Of a stretch of 64,000 nucleotides of DNA, positions 63,477 to 64,000 are shown piece after piece. The position numbers and the translations under genes are program-made. Each line of letters begins with the position of its first letter. Within the stretch, counting starts at the first letter, position 1. Source of the stretch: Planctomycetales bacterium. GTDB lineage: Bacteria; Planctomycetota; Planctomycetia; Planctomycetales; Planctomycetaceae. The DNA lies in the NCBI GenBank assembly GCA_028285345.1, contig JANQPT010000029.1, forward strand, positions 121,523 through 185,522, written 5' to 3'. Below the pieces are notes generated by a model that worked only from the letters and a program-made list of their open reading frames with translations, searched no databases and had not been told where the DNA came from.

Positions 63477-64000
63477 ATGATGATCATGCACTTTCCCTTA
63501 AGTTGTCATTTTCTGTGGTTTGTGAAGCCGTCTATCACACTGTTTGCCATCGCCAGTCTCTCAGTGCTGCCCGGCTGCGGTGGTGAAAGCAAGAATCTTC
63601 CTGTGACTTCGGAGGCGTCTGAGCAGGCAGAGATCAGTGTCCACGAAGAACACGACTATCATATTGTTGGTCCGCACGGCGGGCACCTGATTGAACTGGG
63701 CAAGCGCCAGTACCACGCAGAAGTTGTCTTTGAACCGAATAATCAACGGCTCGCTGTCTATTTGCTCGGTCCGCGTGCGGAGAATTCATTCGTCACTGCC
63801 CAGGAAACGGTCGAATTGGCCGTCGTGGGAGGAAAGACGATCATATTGACCGCCGATGACGTGGATCTTGAGGGAGAGGCGACGCAATTTGTCGCCATGG
63901 GGGACTCCTTAGCTGGACTCAAACGAATTGCGGACCTGCGTGGGAGCATAAGTCTGGAGATCAATGGTGAAACCTACACGGGCGCCATAGATCACGATAA
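63477..64000 (+). CDS. lipoprotein, His-rich N-terminus, cut by window end
   Basis: The frame is open from 63477 to the end of the window (174 codons plus two bases). A hydrophobic signal leads to the lipobox SVLPGC; ATG 63477, 63480 or 63486 or GTG 63522 are candidate starts. The mature N-terminus has VHEEHDYHIVGPHGGHLIEL, rich in His, which resembles planctomycete metal-associated lipoproteins found near RND metal-efflux systems. Later FEPNNQRLAVYLLGPRAEN and the beta-rich tail continue the pattern. Metal binding is inferred from composition only. It sits beyond the integrase region and may be outside the element. Confidence 0.65.
   Translation, partial: MMIMHFPLSCHFLWFVKPSITLFAIASLSVLPGCGGESKNLPVTSEASEQAEISVHEEHDYHIVGPHGGHLIELGKRQYHAEVVFEPNNQRLAVYLLGPRAENSFVTAQETVELAVVGGKTIILTADDVDLEGEATQFVAMGDSLAGLKRIADLRGSISLEINGETYTGAIDHD

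Overview
The window looks like a chromosomal segment of a planctomycete (order Planctomycetales or close). The evidence is the density of families that are hallmarks of that phylum: two DUF1501 proteins with twin-arginine signals, a DUF1549/DUF1553 (PSD1-type) protein, a LEPR-XLL surface protein, a DUF6807 (PmoA-like) protein, a membrane Ser/Thr kinase with the usual planctomycete N-terminal extension, and giant secreted fusions of LamG, cytochrome c and cupredoxin domains. The DNA is GC-rich with many GTG/TTG starts. I saw no rRNA, tRNA or CRISPR array.

Layout. 1-8.9 kb: two small membrane proteins, a tandem WaaP-type kinase fusion, a lipoprotein metallopeptidase, uvrB (minus strand), a BFD-type [2Fe-2S] protein behind a near-perfect Fur box, and a coupled pair of secreted proteins. 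9.2-19.9 kb: a DUF1501 protein, a SIS sugar-phosphate isomerase next to a TIGR00300 (LOR/SDH, ornithine-cyclodeaminase-like) protein, an ECF sigma factor upstream of a PspA homologue, a LarA-fold protein, a BshB1-type deacetylase, a second ornithine cyclodeaminase family protein, an NHL beta-propeller protein and a GlsB/YeaQ membrane protein.

20-34 kb is the most unusual part. A compact operon encodes a membrane Ser/Thr kinase with a DUF4384-like ectodomain, a secreted DUF4384 protein, a 1285-residue LEPR-XLL surface protein and a secreted TPR-CHAT protease; the last two overlap by 4 bp. It is followed by an FHA-EAL fusion and by a fusion of an alkyltransferase-like domain (active cysteine replaced) with endonuclease V. 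I read the operon as a candidate surface sensing and proteolysis module.

34-47 kb: a 1497-residue TIM-barrel/LamG/cytochrome c/propeller/cupredoxin protein; a GntR-FCD regulator divergent from an alpha/beta hydrolase plus amidohydrolase operon with a 16-bp palindrome at the promoter; then DUF1501 and LamG-PSD1 proteins and a Gfo/Idh/MocA oxidoreductase. 48-53 kb: a glycan-modification cluster (methyltransferase, sulfotransferase, GT2, SDR epimerase-like protein lacking the usual Tyr, DegT aminotransferase). 53-59.3 kb: a membrane protein, LarB with gamma-glutamyltransferase, and a DUF11-repeat secreted protein.

59.4-62.5 kb: a probable integrated element (tyrosine recombinase, ArdC-type antirestriction protein, DnaX/RFC-like AAA+ ATPase), followed by about 1 kb without convincing genes and a His-rich lipoprotein cut by the window end. 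Short palindromic (REP-like) and MITE-like repeats sit in several intergenic gaps. Everything here comes from reading the sequence; no database search or structure prediction was run.
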